This document shows, one piece after another, positions 35,601 through 46,449 of a stretch of DNA of 64,000 nt. The position numbers were made by a program, and so were the translations under genes. Every line of letters begins with the position of its first letter. Within the stretch, counting starts at the first letter, position 1. Source of the DNA: Calamus simplicifolius (taxonomy: Eukaryota > Streptophyta > Magnoliopsida > Arecales > Arecaceae); contig UESW01001504.1 in NCBI GenBank assembly GCA_900491605.1, positions 737,951 through 801,950 on the forward strand, given 5' to 3'. Under the pieces are notes generated by a model. That model ran no database searches, had not been told where the DNA came from, and saw only the letters and a list, made by a program, of their open reading frames with translations.

Positions 35601-35780
35601 TCAAGAACAAAACACATCGAAAATAGATATCATTTTATAAGAGAACATGTAGCTAATAATGAAATTTGTCTTGAATATATTAATACTGAAGAACAATTAG
35701 CTGATATATTTACAAAACCTTGAGTGAAGAGAGATTTTGTTATCTTAGAGGTGAATTAGGGATATGTAACCCTTTGGATT
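32657..35780 (+). pseudogene. Pol of the SIRE-type element (protease, integrase, RT, RNase H), frame-broken near its end
   Basis: A single open frame of 825 codons (32657-35134) starts with protease WYLDSGCSRHMTGDK (D-S-G). Integrase follows: the H-H-C-C part near 33100-33215, then core D in HMDLFGPT, D in SLRSDHGTEFE and E in QQNGVVERKNR. Reverse transcriptase: WTLVDRPKDHSVIGSKWVF, QMDVKSAFLNG and active site YVDDIVFG. A one-base loss near 35125 moves to 35131-35529 (GMIGSLLYLTASRPD; RNase H with DSDYAGCK and STAEAEY). Another near 35530 and one near 35720 lead to ADIFTKP and the natural end at about 35780. It copies RNA to DNA and inserts it. Few lesions, so long open stretches survive. Confidence 0.93.
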
Positions 35781-36283
35781 GATTTTGAAACATTAAGGAA
35801 TGACTTTCTAGATCTATATTAATTTCTTGATATTCCCTTCATAATTCTAAGGACAAATTATCTAGTCATCTGAGGTATTTGATTCTTAATACTCCAAAAT
35901 TTTATCAAGATTTTATAAAATATATTTTGATGAGTTTCAGATGGTTGAATTTCAATTATTTTTCTCTGAAACTGTCATTGGAGTCAACACCTCAGAATGA
36001 GGAGTCGACACCTCTGACTGTGTCGCTCTCGGTCCCTGACCTTGGAGCCGACACCCGTGTAAGTGGAGCCGACTTCAGTTCGAGCGCTGACTGTGTTAGC
36101 GATTTGGAGTCGACACCCGACTTTGCGGGAGTCGACACCTGGGAATCAAAAATTGATTTATTAGGGCAGAGTCGATACCTCGTCATTTCATTACTCTTCG
36201 AATCCTCCACCAAATCCCTTCAAAACTCTTCCAAAACCTTCCCATCTCTAATTCCACTTCTCCCAAGCCTTCCTACGGATCCA

Positions 36284-37669
36284 ATGGCGCCTAAGAGGAG
36301 AGGATTGGTGATTGGAGCGACCGTGGTGATCGGGAAGCGTTCCGTGAGGCGACCCATCCGTGAGCCATCTCCAAGTGATGATTCCTCCACCGATTCCGAC
36401 AATCCTAACGCCACTTCACCTCAGGTAGATACCCTAGCAGGGAGGGTAATCACTATGGGAAGAAAAGTTGATTTTGAACTTTTTGAATCCGAAGGTTTTT
36501 GATTGGTAGGCAAATTAAGGAGCTTGGATGGGATAAAGTATGTTCTCTTGATGTTCCCACATACCCAGCACTAGTAAAGGAATTTTACTTTAATTTAGCA
36601 AGAGGAGATGGTGGTTTAGTAAGCACTGTTAGAGGAAAATGGATTCACCTTACATTTCACAAATTAGGAAATCTCCTGAGCATCCCCATTACTGGATTAG
36701 CTGCTGATGTGCACAGTGAGAGATCAGCTGCCCTATCAAGGATGTTAGGGAGAGAGGTTACTGAATTTGAGGAAATCAGGGCTAATCAGCTGCCCTTGGA
36801 ATTAAGGTTATTACACAACATTTGCAGCAGAATTTTTTTCCGAAGACCGGACGTTTTGAGTATGTCCCGAGCGGGACATTGTTGTGATGGATAGTGTATT
36901 GACCGGTCAGCCCATTAATCTAGCTGCTATGATGATATTTTACATGGCCGAGGCTGGAGGAAAGAGAAGATCGTCACTACCCTACGGCATGATCTTAACT
37001 ATGGTATTCAGAAGCCAAGGGGTTGTAATTTTGGATAATGAACCCTCCAAGAGCCTGAGACACACTGATTATTATAGTTTGGCCACTTTGCATCGGATGG
37101 GATTTGTTAAAATTAATGGTCAGTAGGAAAGGAAAGGGAACTTGGATGAGAGAGTCCCCGAGCCTAGACATTCTATATCTTGTGAGGCTGGTCCGTCTAT
37201 GAGGATTCCATCTCCACATCCTAGTAGTCCTGCTCCTGCTCCTGTTCCAGTACCAGTGATTCCATCTACTTCATCTACTTCATCAGTCGGATTTTCAGAC
37301 CTTCAGTTAGAGCAACTTAGAAGTCTTCTTGCTGCTCAGAAGGATGAATTGAAGACTGAGTTTGACAATAAATTTATGAATCTCAAAGAAACTCTTTATT
37401 CATTAGATGATCGGATTGCCAAAATTGAATCAACTCTTAGCTCTTCTACTGTATCTTTAAGTGGTGATTTGAAGAACATTTTTGAAGAACTTAAAGACAT
37501 ATGTGGAGATTCTGAAACCTATTCAAAGAGCAATGCCGAGTTACAAGATAAAATTGTCACTGCTTGTACGTTTGTTGATGAAAGACTAAAAGACTACGTC
37601 AAGCTTCAGACTGAAGGAATGCAGAAGATTGTAGATCATTTAACAAGGATTATTAGAACAAATATATGA
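36284..37669 (+). pseudogene. Third ORF of the SIRE-type element: plant transposon-protein-like domain plus coiled coil
   Basis: ATG 36284 opens MAPKRRGLVIGATVVIG and a Ser/Asp-rich linker. After a frame slip in a T-run at about 36497 comes a globular part with IKELGWDKVCSLDVPTYP, LVKEFYFNLARGDGG and VRGKWIHLTFHKLGNLLSIP, the look of the putative plant transposon protein family (PF20167). A second slip is near 36860 (rejoining at VVMDSVLTGQPINLAAMM). An in-frame TAG at 37124-37126 precedes a Pro/Ser hinge and a heptad-like C-terminus (LEQLRSLLAAQKDELKTEFD) to 37669. It stands where SIRE elements keep their envelope-like ORF, but I see no clear membrane segment. Role unknown. Confidence 0.6.
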
Positions 37670-38279
37670 TCTTCATGTAATGATGTAATGAATTTTGATG
37701 TAATGGAAATACAATTTGATGTAATGAAAGTTTTAATTTTGTTTTGATGTAATGAAAGTTTTTGATATGATGATGTGCAGTTAAATGTAATGTCAAAGTT
37801 CAATTCCATTTTGTAATACTTTTGATGCAATGAAATTACCTTTTGATCTATCAATTTGATCTTTTGACTTAACTTCTCTTTAGCTTTTTGTTGATTACAA
37901 AAAAGGGGAGAAAGTTATGTCGTATATGCATTGATTAGTGATTTGATTGGAATTCAATTAAAGCCTATTTGATTGATTAATTTAATTGAAGAATATGTTG
38001 TATATGCATTGATTGGTTATGCTTTAATTGGCATTTATTTAGTATCAAACAACTTTGTATCAAGTGATTTTGGGATATGCATTAATCTATTAAGCTTTAG
38101 TGAAAATTGGAATGACTAAATTCTAAGTATCAAACACGAATAATTGATAATTTGAACTTCATAGGGGGAGCTACCTTATTCAGGGGAGCTTACTTATGAG
38201 GATCACTCTCTTGAAAAGTTTAATTTAAAAATACTATGTATATACTCAATGTTTTTATAATCATCAAAAAGGGGGAGAT
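37670..38279 (+). other. 3' untranslated region and polypurine tract of the SIRE-type element
   Basis: AT-rich, with repeated TGATGTAATGAAA-like words at 37675-37830. It ends in the purine tract AAAAAGGGGGAGAT (38266-38279) right before the 3' LTR. Confidence 0.8.
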
Positions 38280-39781
38280 TGTTGACCCGATTATTGATTT
38301 TGATGATTAATAAAGGAATTGAGTATATTTATTTGATTACTAATGGATTTGAGAAGTGTTTCAGGAGTTAAAAGTATTTGATCGATTTAAAGGAATTAAG
38401 AAATAAGTTTTGAATCAATTGCAAAACTTCAATTTCAAAGTTTTAGGACCTGGAGTCGACACCTAGAATTCCTGGAGCCGACCCCATGGCCAATCAAATT
38501 TCTATCTAATTTTTGATATTGCCTGGAGCCGACACCTAGAGTTTTGGAGCCGACACCCAGAGTTTCGGAGTCGACACTTACAGTATATGGAGCCGACTCC
38601 GATGCGGGAACAGAACGTTGATTTTTTGAGCATCCTGGAGCCGACACCTACAGTATTCGGGAGCCGACACCTGATGATGGCGAGCCGACTTACTTTTTCA
38701 GAGCCGACTCCTTAACGAACTCGGAAATTTCTATTTTTGGAAAAACGATCTAGAGCCGACACCTAAAAGTTGGAGCCGACTCCAACCTGACTGGGACAAA
38801 AATTTAAATTGTCAGATCAGCTCTAACGGTAATATTTCCTTTTTACCTAATTTCTAACGGATATATTTTGTTTCCAGGTACACTCCAACGGCTAGTTTCC
38901 TTCCCAAAATGGATTAAAAGAAATCTATAAAAAGGGGAAAACACCCGTTTGAAAAGCGACAAAAAAGGGAAAAATAGAAATATTTCAAATCAAAAATCGA
39001 GAAAGTTTAAGCCTGAAACTCAAGAGAAAAGCTTTCAAACTCAAATCCTTCCACTCCAAAAAGCTCAAAGAGGAATCCAAGGCGCCAAATTCAAATATTC
39101 GGTGGATTTCCCAAATTGAAGAAAAAGCTCCGTTTCTTCCATTTCCAATCTTCTCAACTACAACGACTGTGAGGGATTAAAGCTGAGGCTTGATTCATCA
39201 TTCCAAAGGAGAAGAGGAAAAGAAGAAGAAGAAAAGAAGAAAAGCTTAAATCCAATCATCTCCAAACAGGCTTTTCTAAACTTGTTTACTTTATTTTGAA
39301 TATTTGCTCAACTAAGGAGCTGTGAATCATTGTAAAACATTCTTATATTTGTTTGTGCTAGTTCTATCAAGGGGATTGAACTAGTTGAGGTTGTTAACCT
39401 CGGGTCAAGCTAGATTAGCTTGAGTTTAGGGTTTTGTGCTGGTGAACCCGGAAAACCGGCTAGGTTCGTTGTGATCCCAGGGGAAAAACAACAAGTTGTG
39501 AGTTGTGCTCTTGTAAAACAACTCGGCTGTAATCTAGTTGATTATAGTGTGGACCCAAGTGAGTCTTGGGAGTGGATGTAGGTGTTGGATACACCGAACC
39601 ACTATAAAATCCTTGTGTTTATCGTATATTCATTTTTTCTATCTTTATCTCCTTGTTTGTGCTTTATATTTGCATTGCACTTAATTTCATTTAACTTAAA
39701 GCTAATAGTTTTCAAAAGGTTTAAATTTTTTAAAGAACCCAATTCACCCCCCCCCCTCTTGGGTTGCCATCTGGGCCAACA
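38280..39781 (+). repeat. 3' LTR of the SIRE-type element
   Basis: Matches 29445-30941 along its length with scattered substitutions and small indels. It holds ten GCCGAC words between 38450 and 38790. It is followed by the target duplication CAATG and then the MULE intron. Confidence 0.95.
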
Positions 39782-39845
39782 CAATGTAAACCGATTAATA
39801 TAATTCTAAAATCAACAACTAGAACAGGTTTCTTGATATACTTAC

Positions 39846-41863
39846 ATCATCTATTATCATTTCATTGTTAATGAGATCGTGAAGATTGTTCCTTGTTACA
39901 ACGCCAGAAAACATATTGGTGTAGATGATCTCGTCGGTTAGTCGTTCGCTTAAAAAATTTTAATAATTATTTGGTCATCTTCGACCGTTGTGTTGGGCTT
40001 TGACGTGCCCACTGTCTTCGCCGACTTTTTAGGACGGGTTGTCTCATAAGAATCTCCGACGACCTTGGATGCCTTACGCTTCCTCGGCTCTTTTTTAACC
40101 CTCCTAATAAGCGAAGGCACTCCAACGATTTCTATGTCGAAATCATCACCCTTTGGGTCAGGGGTGCCAAGTTTATTATCGGATTTGGACTCCTCTTTAT
40201 TTTCATTCCCATGCTCTGTTTTATCATCCAATGAATCCCCCTCCAATCTCTTCTCTTCTGCTTTTGCATTCCCCGTCTCAGTTGGACACTCGGGTGAATG
40301 GTCCTCCTCCATCTTATTCCTCCATTACCAGGCTCGCGGAGGACCAATTCCAGGGAATGCCCTTCTCTGTTTTCCCGTCTCCCTTGTCCTCCTCATTTCT
40401 TGCATTACTTTCTTTTCTGATCAGTGAACCGAGGAGGCTCTCAGCAATGGACAACCTATGCCTGACATCGTTGAGTTGATCCTTAACGCACTCTAATTCA
40501 GTCCTCAACTCGGCACATCCTGCGCAGCTATATGTTGGTTGAGGGGCGCAGCTATTGTTGGTTGAGGGGATGCTACTGTTTACTGAGTGAGAAGCCAGCG
40601 CTCTTCTGATAGTGGTACAGTAGCTCCCTTCATCTGCAACGCAAGTTGATAACAAATTAATATTAAGTAAAAATATTGACACATTAAGTTAAAAAATATG
40701 GTCAGAGCAATGGAGCAATGTACTAGCTTACCAAGTCGTGAGGCTGCAAGTCGGCAACCCGAACCGACTGGATCTTCATTTGGTGGTCATACCACTTCAA
40801 TAGCCGGGGCAGTTTATCAGGATATGCTGGTGCTCGCATTGATGTATGCTCGAGGAACCACGCCTGAACATGATATTTTTTGGATATTAAATAATGTAAT
40901 ATTAACAAAGAAATTATACTAAGAACACTATTTCTGCGCCTCAATAATCCTTACCACCAGTGCTGCCGAGCATCCGAACAGGGTAGGCTGCCTCCTAACT
41001 TTTTTTGCATTCTTTGAGTGGACCAGCTCCTCGGAACGCAAGCAAGCAGCTATTTCTGGGAGAGCTAGAACAATCAACTCCTTCAATGCCGAAAGTCGAT
41101 GCTATCCAGTTGACTTAAGTCATCCAAGTGCTGGATGAGATACCGTGGACATCTCTGATTAGACTTTGGAGCCAAAAACATGGCCAACATGTAGGCGATC
41201 CAAAGTCGGACGGTGTCCTTGACATCCTCCTGTGCCTTAGATGATCGGAGTTGAAATATTAACTTCTCCAAACCTGCTTGACGAAGATCTAAACCGTGGC
41301 CAAAACGTTTGAACAACCTTCCGTTGAACAATTGGCTGGATGTGTCGATCTTTTTCATATGAGCTGAAAGACCCAGAATGAGTGCGACTTCGTCGGTACT
41401 GAATAAAATTGGCTTTCTGCAGAAAATGAACTCGTCGCCTCCATTGTGACATCTTATGATGTCTGCTAGCAGTCGCCCATCGACTGTGAACGTCTGCATG
41501 TCGACGAAGGCACCAAATGGGGTCCTTCAAATAAGTTTTGTATGCCGTCTAGTGAACCCCATCCTCCAAACCTTCTCAACGTATACGGTCGGCCTGCAAC
41601 TATTCTTAAAAAGCTGGGAAGCCTTCACTGGGGGGACTGGAACAATTTTCATGTCAACTGAAACAGGGTGTAAGACATAAGACATACTTGTCATGAAAAT
41701 TTAAAGATGATGTCATAATATTTTAACATGTGATAAACATACCTGAAGGAGCCGCATCCTCATTCGAATGAAGAACGATGTCCTTGCGTTGTTCCAACAT
41801 TTTCTTTGTCTGGTTCTTCCTTGTTCGCGGTCTTCATCCACAAACGAAAGCACTCATCTCCAT
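39846..41863 (-). pseudogene. Ulp1-type accessory gene of MULE B, N-terminal exons
   Basis: The start ATG at 41863 is aligned with 2011 of MULE A; here codon 9 or so is TGA. Exon 2 holds the DUF1985-like module, open at 41083-41499 (VDGRLLADIIRCHNGGDEF, EVALILGLSAHMKK), then AYMLAMFLAPKSNQRCP. Later pieces: WFLEHTSMRAPAYPD (40723-40944), a leucine-rich region (40314-40682) and an acidic/basic linker (39950-40312; RVKKEPRKRK). A frame slip in the T-run near 39952 leads to LTDEIIYTNMFSG and on to NNEMIIDD at 39846, where a GTAAG donor starts the intron. The exon after the Copia (29430) restores Ulp1-like order. Without the Copia this intron would be about 73 bp. Confidence 0.78.
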
Positions 41864-42234
41864 GAATGAAGTAGATGGAAGAAAGAACTATGGAAGAAAT
41901 TTAGGATACCAGTGGCTTCTCTAGCAAGAACGAAGGATGGCTTCGCAAGCAAAAGGATGGCTTCTCGAGCAATAGACGAAGGACCTCTAGGGATTATGGC
42001 GACCTCAGAGAAATACGAAAGGACACCAGGATCGCCACGATCACATCACACTGACACGCAAAAACCCATAGGAACTGGCCACATTTTACAACTTTTCTCG
42101 AAAAGATGGTATAGCTGAGTTACTAGGGTGTCGTCGAATTACTACTAAGGTGACGTCAAAATTCCCACCTTGTTCAAATATATCGTAGTGGTGTCATAAG
42201 TTAATAACAAGGGTGTCATAAAGTTTTAACTGGG

Positions 42235-43490
42235 GTGTTGTAAAGTTTTAACTGGGGTGTCGTATCGTTGGTGCTAGGGTGTCGTGAGGTTTCAACTAGG
42301 GTGTCTCGAAGGATTTTCGGCCGAATTCCTTCTCGAGTGTCGTGGGGATTCTCTCCGAGGTCATTTTTAAGCACGGGTGTCATAGCATTGGTGCTCGGGT
42401 GTCGTGAGGTTTCAACTGGGGTGTTGCGAAGGATTTTCAGCCGAATTTGAACTAGGGTGTCGCGGGGATTCTCTCCGTTGTTAGTTTTAAGCATAGGTGT
42501 CGTCGCCTTAAAGCTAAGGTGTCGTGAGATTTTAACTGGGGTGTCGCGAAGGAGTTTTGGCCAAATTCGACAAGGGGTGTCGCGGGGGTTCTCTCTGTGG
42601 TCAGTTTTAAGCATGGGTGTCGTCGCCTTAAAGCTAGGGTGTCGTGAGATTTCAACTTGGGTGTCGCAAAGAATTTTTGGCCGAATTTGAACTAGGGTGT
42701 CGCGAGGATTCTCTTCGTTGTCAGTTTTAAGCACGGGTGTCATCGCCTTAAAGCTAAGGTATCGTGAGATTTCAACTAGGGTGTCGCGAAGGAGTTTCGG
42801 CCAAATTCGATAAGGTGTATCTCAGGGGGTTCTCTCCGTGGTCAGTTTTAAGCACGGGTGTCGTAGCCTTAAAGCTAGGGTGTCGTGAGATTTCAACTGG
42901 AGTGTCGCAAAGATGTTTCGGTCGAATTCGACAAGGGGTGTCGCGGGGGTTCTCTCCGTGGTTAGTTTTAAGCACGGATGTTGTCGCCTTAAAGCTAGGA
43001 TATCGTGAGATTTCAACTGGGGTGTCGCGAAGGATTTTCGGCCGAATTTAAACTAGGGTGTCACGGGGATTCTCTCCGTGGTCAGTTTTAAGCACGGGTT
43101 TCGTCGACTTAAAGCTAGGGTATCGTGAGATTTCAACTGGGGTGTCGCGAAGGATTTTTGGCCGAATTTGAACTAGGGTGTCACGGGGATTCTCTCCATG
43201 GTCAGTTTTAAGCACGGGTGTCGTCGACTTAAAGCTAGGGTGTCATGAGATTTCAACTGGGGTATCGCGAAGGATTTTTAGCCGAATTCGACCAGGGGTG
43301 TCACGGGGATTCTCTCCGTTGTCAGTTTTAAGCATAGGTATCGTCGCCTTAAAGCTAAGCTGCCGTGAGATTTCAACTGGGGTGTCGCGAAGGATTTTCA
43401 GCCGAATTCCACCAGAGGTGTCGCGGGGATTCTCTCCGTTGTCAGTTTTAAGCACAGGTATCACAGTATTGGTACTAGGGTGTCGCAGTA
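42235..43490. repeat. MULE B right subterminal tandem array, 120-bp unit
   Basis: About ten units; TCAGTTTTAAGCA recurs at very close to 120-bp steps (42361-42380 region, 42481, 42601, 42721, 42841, 42961, 43081, 43201, 43321, 43441). Each has GTGTCG before TCGCCTTAAAGCTAGG, TGAGATTTCAACTGGG, CGAAGGATTTTCGG and CGGGGATTCTCTCC. It is the inverted counterpart of 24310-25290 and lies upstream of the Ulp1 gene. The frames on both strands are artefacts of a period divisible by three. Confidence 0.95.
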
Positions 43491-43646
43491 TTTTCCTTCC
43501 CACACTCTCTTCAGTAATGGTTTATGTTCACGAGGGGGGCGAATTCCTCCTAGGGTGTTTGCTGTCATTCGCTCTTATCATGTTGAAACCCACAACACCC
43601 TAGTTCAAAACCTATGATACCCTAGTTCAAAACCCACAACACCCTA

Positions 43647-44036
43647 GTTCAAAGACTCCAGTAGCCAGGTATCCAGCCTCGAAGCTGAAATATTTTCTTT
43701 CGACCGGACTCTCAGAGCGAGGGCGTAGGTTCGTGCTCAACTGATTCCTTAGCATCCGAAAGCCAGAGCGAGGGGGAAGAAAGAGTTCGTCTTGCAGAGA
43801 TGAAATCCAACATAAAATGGCGCTAGGATGGAGGAAAAGGGCATTTTCGTTCGCACACTAATTTTAAAAAAAAAGCGAAGCACTTTAAATGGCCGTCACG
43901 TTCTGAACGTAACATTGCAGCAGAGCCATACCGTTCGGCACGTTATCTACGTAGGATCTACGTGGACCAATCAGAAGAGGCGGTGCAGCCCACGTAGGCC
44001 TTGCTGTACTGAGGGCGGTGTACAAAGACTTTTCCT
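43647..44036 (-). repeat. MULE B right terminal inverted repeat
   Basis: 390 bp; the reverse complement of 22321-22710 with few changes. It ends ACAAAGACTTTTCCT at 44036. It directly abuts the 120-bp array region: the roughly 1-kb diverged zone and palindrome found in B's left arm and A's right arm are missing here. Confidence 0.93.
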
Positions 44037-44044
44037 ATATTATT

Positions 44045-46440
44045 ATGGATCCTAAGACCTTTTCCTCCGCAATCCCTCTCCCCTACTCTCGTCCCTTCGT
44101 CTCATTCTGTTCTGTTTCTTCTTCATCTCCATTGTTTATTCACCATCAGCTGCTGCAACCTCTTCTACGCTTGAATACCAAGCACAAGCTCTCCTCCGCT
44201 GGATATCCACCCTCTGAAACCCCCATGCACTGAGTTCATGGACCCTCTCCAACCACACGTGCACGTGGTCTGGAATCACCTGTGACGAGAGCGGAGGCAG
44301 AACTGCTATCACTGAGCTAGATCAACCTCTACCGTGCTGGTTTGGCAGGTAGCTAGGCTCGATTCACTCGACTTCTCTGCCTTCATCACGGCTCTCACTC
44401 GCCTCCGCCTCCGAGGCAACTACCTTCTCGGAGCCATCCCGCCGGCCATCGGCACCCTCTCCAGTCTCACCTCACTAGATCTCGCTCAAAATCGTCTCTC
44501 CGACAATCTGCCATACTCTCTGGCCAATCTCTCTCGTCTGTCCAACGAGAGATTGGTAAGAGAAATCTCGTTACTCTTATACTCAAAGTCAATCAATTCG
44601 CTAGAGGACGGCCCGTGGAAATTAGTAAGCTCGAGGATTTAGTATTTCTCAATCTGCAGAAAAACAATCTCACCGGTCCCAATCCTCCAGTCGTTGGCAA
44701 CATGACCAAACTAAAATCTTTATGTCTTCATCATAACCTACTTTTTGGTCATATACCCCATGAATTAGGTAACCTATAAGCATACTTAAGGAATCTTCTT
44801 CTTGAAGAGAATTCTCAAATTGGTCCTATTCCTCCCAGTTTAGGAAACCTCAGCAAGATTGAACGTCTTCACCTATTTAAGAATGTGAGAGTTCGCATGG
44901 AAAGAAATATGCTCAAAGGAAGAATCTTTGATGCCTTTGCGAATTACTCTAATCTAACGTACATTGATATGAGCCACAACCACTTGTACGGTGAGATATC
45001 ATCAAATTGGGCATACTACCCAAACTTGACAAGCTTGCGGATTTCAGAAAAATTCTTAACAGGAAAAATGCCTTCTGAATTTGGAAAAATGTTGAAATTA
45101 AGAGTGCTAGACCTTTCTTCCAATCAACTTGTAGGAAAGATACCACGGGAGCTAGGTAGCATGAGCTCATTGTTTAACTTGAATTTGAGTCGCAATAGAT
45201 TATTTGGAAGAATTCCTTTGGAACTTAGAAAACTATTCAATCTAGAAACTCTAGATTTATCTGAGAATAACTTAAGCGGGTCATTACTGCAACATATGGA
45301 TGGTTTCTCTAAATTATGCCTCTTGAATTTAAGAGAGAATAAATTGGACTGATGCATTCCTACCCAAATCGGAGGGTTGCAAGGTCACAGGGATCTACTT
45401 GATCTGAGCGACAATTTACTTGAAGGGAAAATACCATCATAACCGGCAAGCTTGACTTATTATGTAGTTTTTGATTCCCAAAATGTTATCTTTGGATAAG
45501 TATATATGATAGAATTTATCCAAAGGATAGTTGAGGGAATAATCATCTTTTTTAAATAACAGTTTTGCCATCAAGGGATACCTCTAGTTATTCCTAGGTT
45601 CCCTAGGGAATAAGTTCAAGGGATAACCCATGGTTAAAGATGGATTATCCCCTTTGGTTAACCTTTTTCAGACTTATCCTTTAGGTAGTGTTTGAAATAG
45701 GGGATAAGAGGGGATATCCCCTCTTATTCCCAAAAGCCATAACTATAAGGGATAGCTGGGAATAAAGTTAACCAAAGGGATAATCCATGGTTAACCATGG
45801 GATATCCCCTCAATTTATTCTCTAGAAAATGCAGGAATAGCTGGTTATCCCTCCAAATAAGAGTAAAAAAAAAGTTATCCTATGGATTTACCTTTTTGCA
45901 TTTGATATGATCAATGGGATAGCCAAGGGATATCCCTAGGGATAGCTAGGGGACAAACTCTATCCCGTACACTTATCCATGGATAATATTTTTTTTATCA
46001 AACACTACTTTATAGTTATAGCTTTTGAGAATAAGGACGGATATCCTTCCTTATCCCCTATTTCAAACACAGCCTTAACATCTTTAAGCTTATCCAATAA
46101 CAATTTGTCAGGATCCATACCATCATCTTTTGGAGGCATGGTGGGTTTGACATCAATCGATTTATCGTACAACAATTTCTTGGGCCCACTTCCTAATAGC
46201 AGATTGTTTCTAAATGCTCCGGCAGAATGGTTTGCTTATAACAAAGATTTATGTGGTGAAGTGTCGAGTTTGCCTTATTGTGCAAGTCCAACAGCGACAA
46301 GCACTCATCATTTAGTGAAAAATCACATCATACAAATTGCTTTTCCCATCTTGGGCTGCTTGTTTCTTTTAACTATGTCATGTTTCATCATTATAGTTCT
46401 TCCAAGGAAGGAAAACCTATAAAAAAAGAAGATAGAAAAG
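44045..46440 (+). pseudogene. LRR receptor-like kinase copy 2, MULE-split, MITE-inserted and kinase-less
   Basis: ATG 44045 (MDPKTFSSAIPLP) is 8 bp after MULE B. It aligns with copy 1 from 5156, with the same signal-peptide region and CTWSGITCDESG cap. A TGA near 44216 and indels near 44325 and 44560 break it; several LRRs present in copy 1 (about 6000-6720) are missing after 44880. LRRs continue at 44885-45352, stop at 45351, a 612-bp insertion at 45463-46074, then the last LRR, cap and membrane segment (IAFPILGCLFLLTM) to about 46420. After RKENL the match ends: no kinase domain follows, and unrelated GC-rich sequence begins near 46450. It helps to locate the single-base losses in copy 1. 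Confidence 0.88.
45463..46074. mobile_element. MITE-like insertion (PIF/Harbinger-like) in receptor-kinase copy 2
   Basis: It interrupts the alignment with copy 1 between CTTGACTTA and ACATCTTTAAGC. It is flanked by TTA on both sides (45460-45462 and 46075-46077), the TWA-type target site of PIF/Harbinger elements. The right end reads, inward, GGCTGTGTTTGAAATAGGGG. A closely similar inverted block lies at 45686 (GGTAGTGTTTGAAATAGGGG), and another pair is GTAGTTTTTGATT (45464) with ATCAAACACTAC (about 46008). Inside there are many GGGATATCCC-like palindromes. Two related elements may be overlapped or recombined. No transposase. Confidence 0.65.
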
Positions 46441-46449
46441 GAAGGGAAA

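Larger units (their letters stand above)
29445..39781 (+). mobile_element. SIRE-type Ty1/Copia retrotransposon nested in MULE B
   Basis: LTRs are 29445-30941 (1497 bp) and 38280-39781 (1502 bp), each TGTTGACCCG to GGGCCAACA. The target duplication is CAATG at 29440-29444 and 39782-39786. The primer-binding site TGGTATCAGAGC (30944-30955) is 2 bases after the left LTR; the polypurine tract AAAAAGGGGGAGAT lies at 38266-38279. Order gag, protease-integrase-RT-RNase H, then an extra ORF, then the 3' LTR. The order, the WYLDSGCSRHMTGDK protease start and the extra 3' ORF point to the SIRE/Maximus lineage. The LTRs are very alike, so the insertion is fairly recent, but gag, pol and the third ORF all have frame breaks. 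Confidence 0.95.
22321..44036. mobile_element. MULE B: Mutator-like element with FAR1-type transposase and Ulp1-type protease genes, carrying a nested Copia
   Basis: The ends are 390-bp near-identical inverted repeats (22321-22710 and 43647-44036), starting AGGAAAAGTCTTTGTACACC. Order: left repeat, subterminal arrays, plus-strand transposase gene (25460-27788), central 111-bp array (27925-28735), minus-strand Ulp1 gene (28888-41863, split by the Copia), subterminal 120-bp array (42235-43490), right repeat. Without the Copia it is about 11.4 kb. Both genes read inward from the ends and converge, as in autonomous MULEs. Flanks are AT-rich (ATATATT before, ATATTATTATGG after) and no clean 9-bp target duplication can be read, only a shared ATATT. 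Plant MULEs with Ulp1-like genes are known (Kaonashi in Arabidopsis, CUMULE in melon). Frame breaks in both genes imply this copy is no longer autonomous. Confidence 0.93.
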
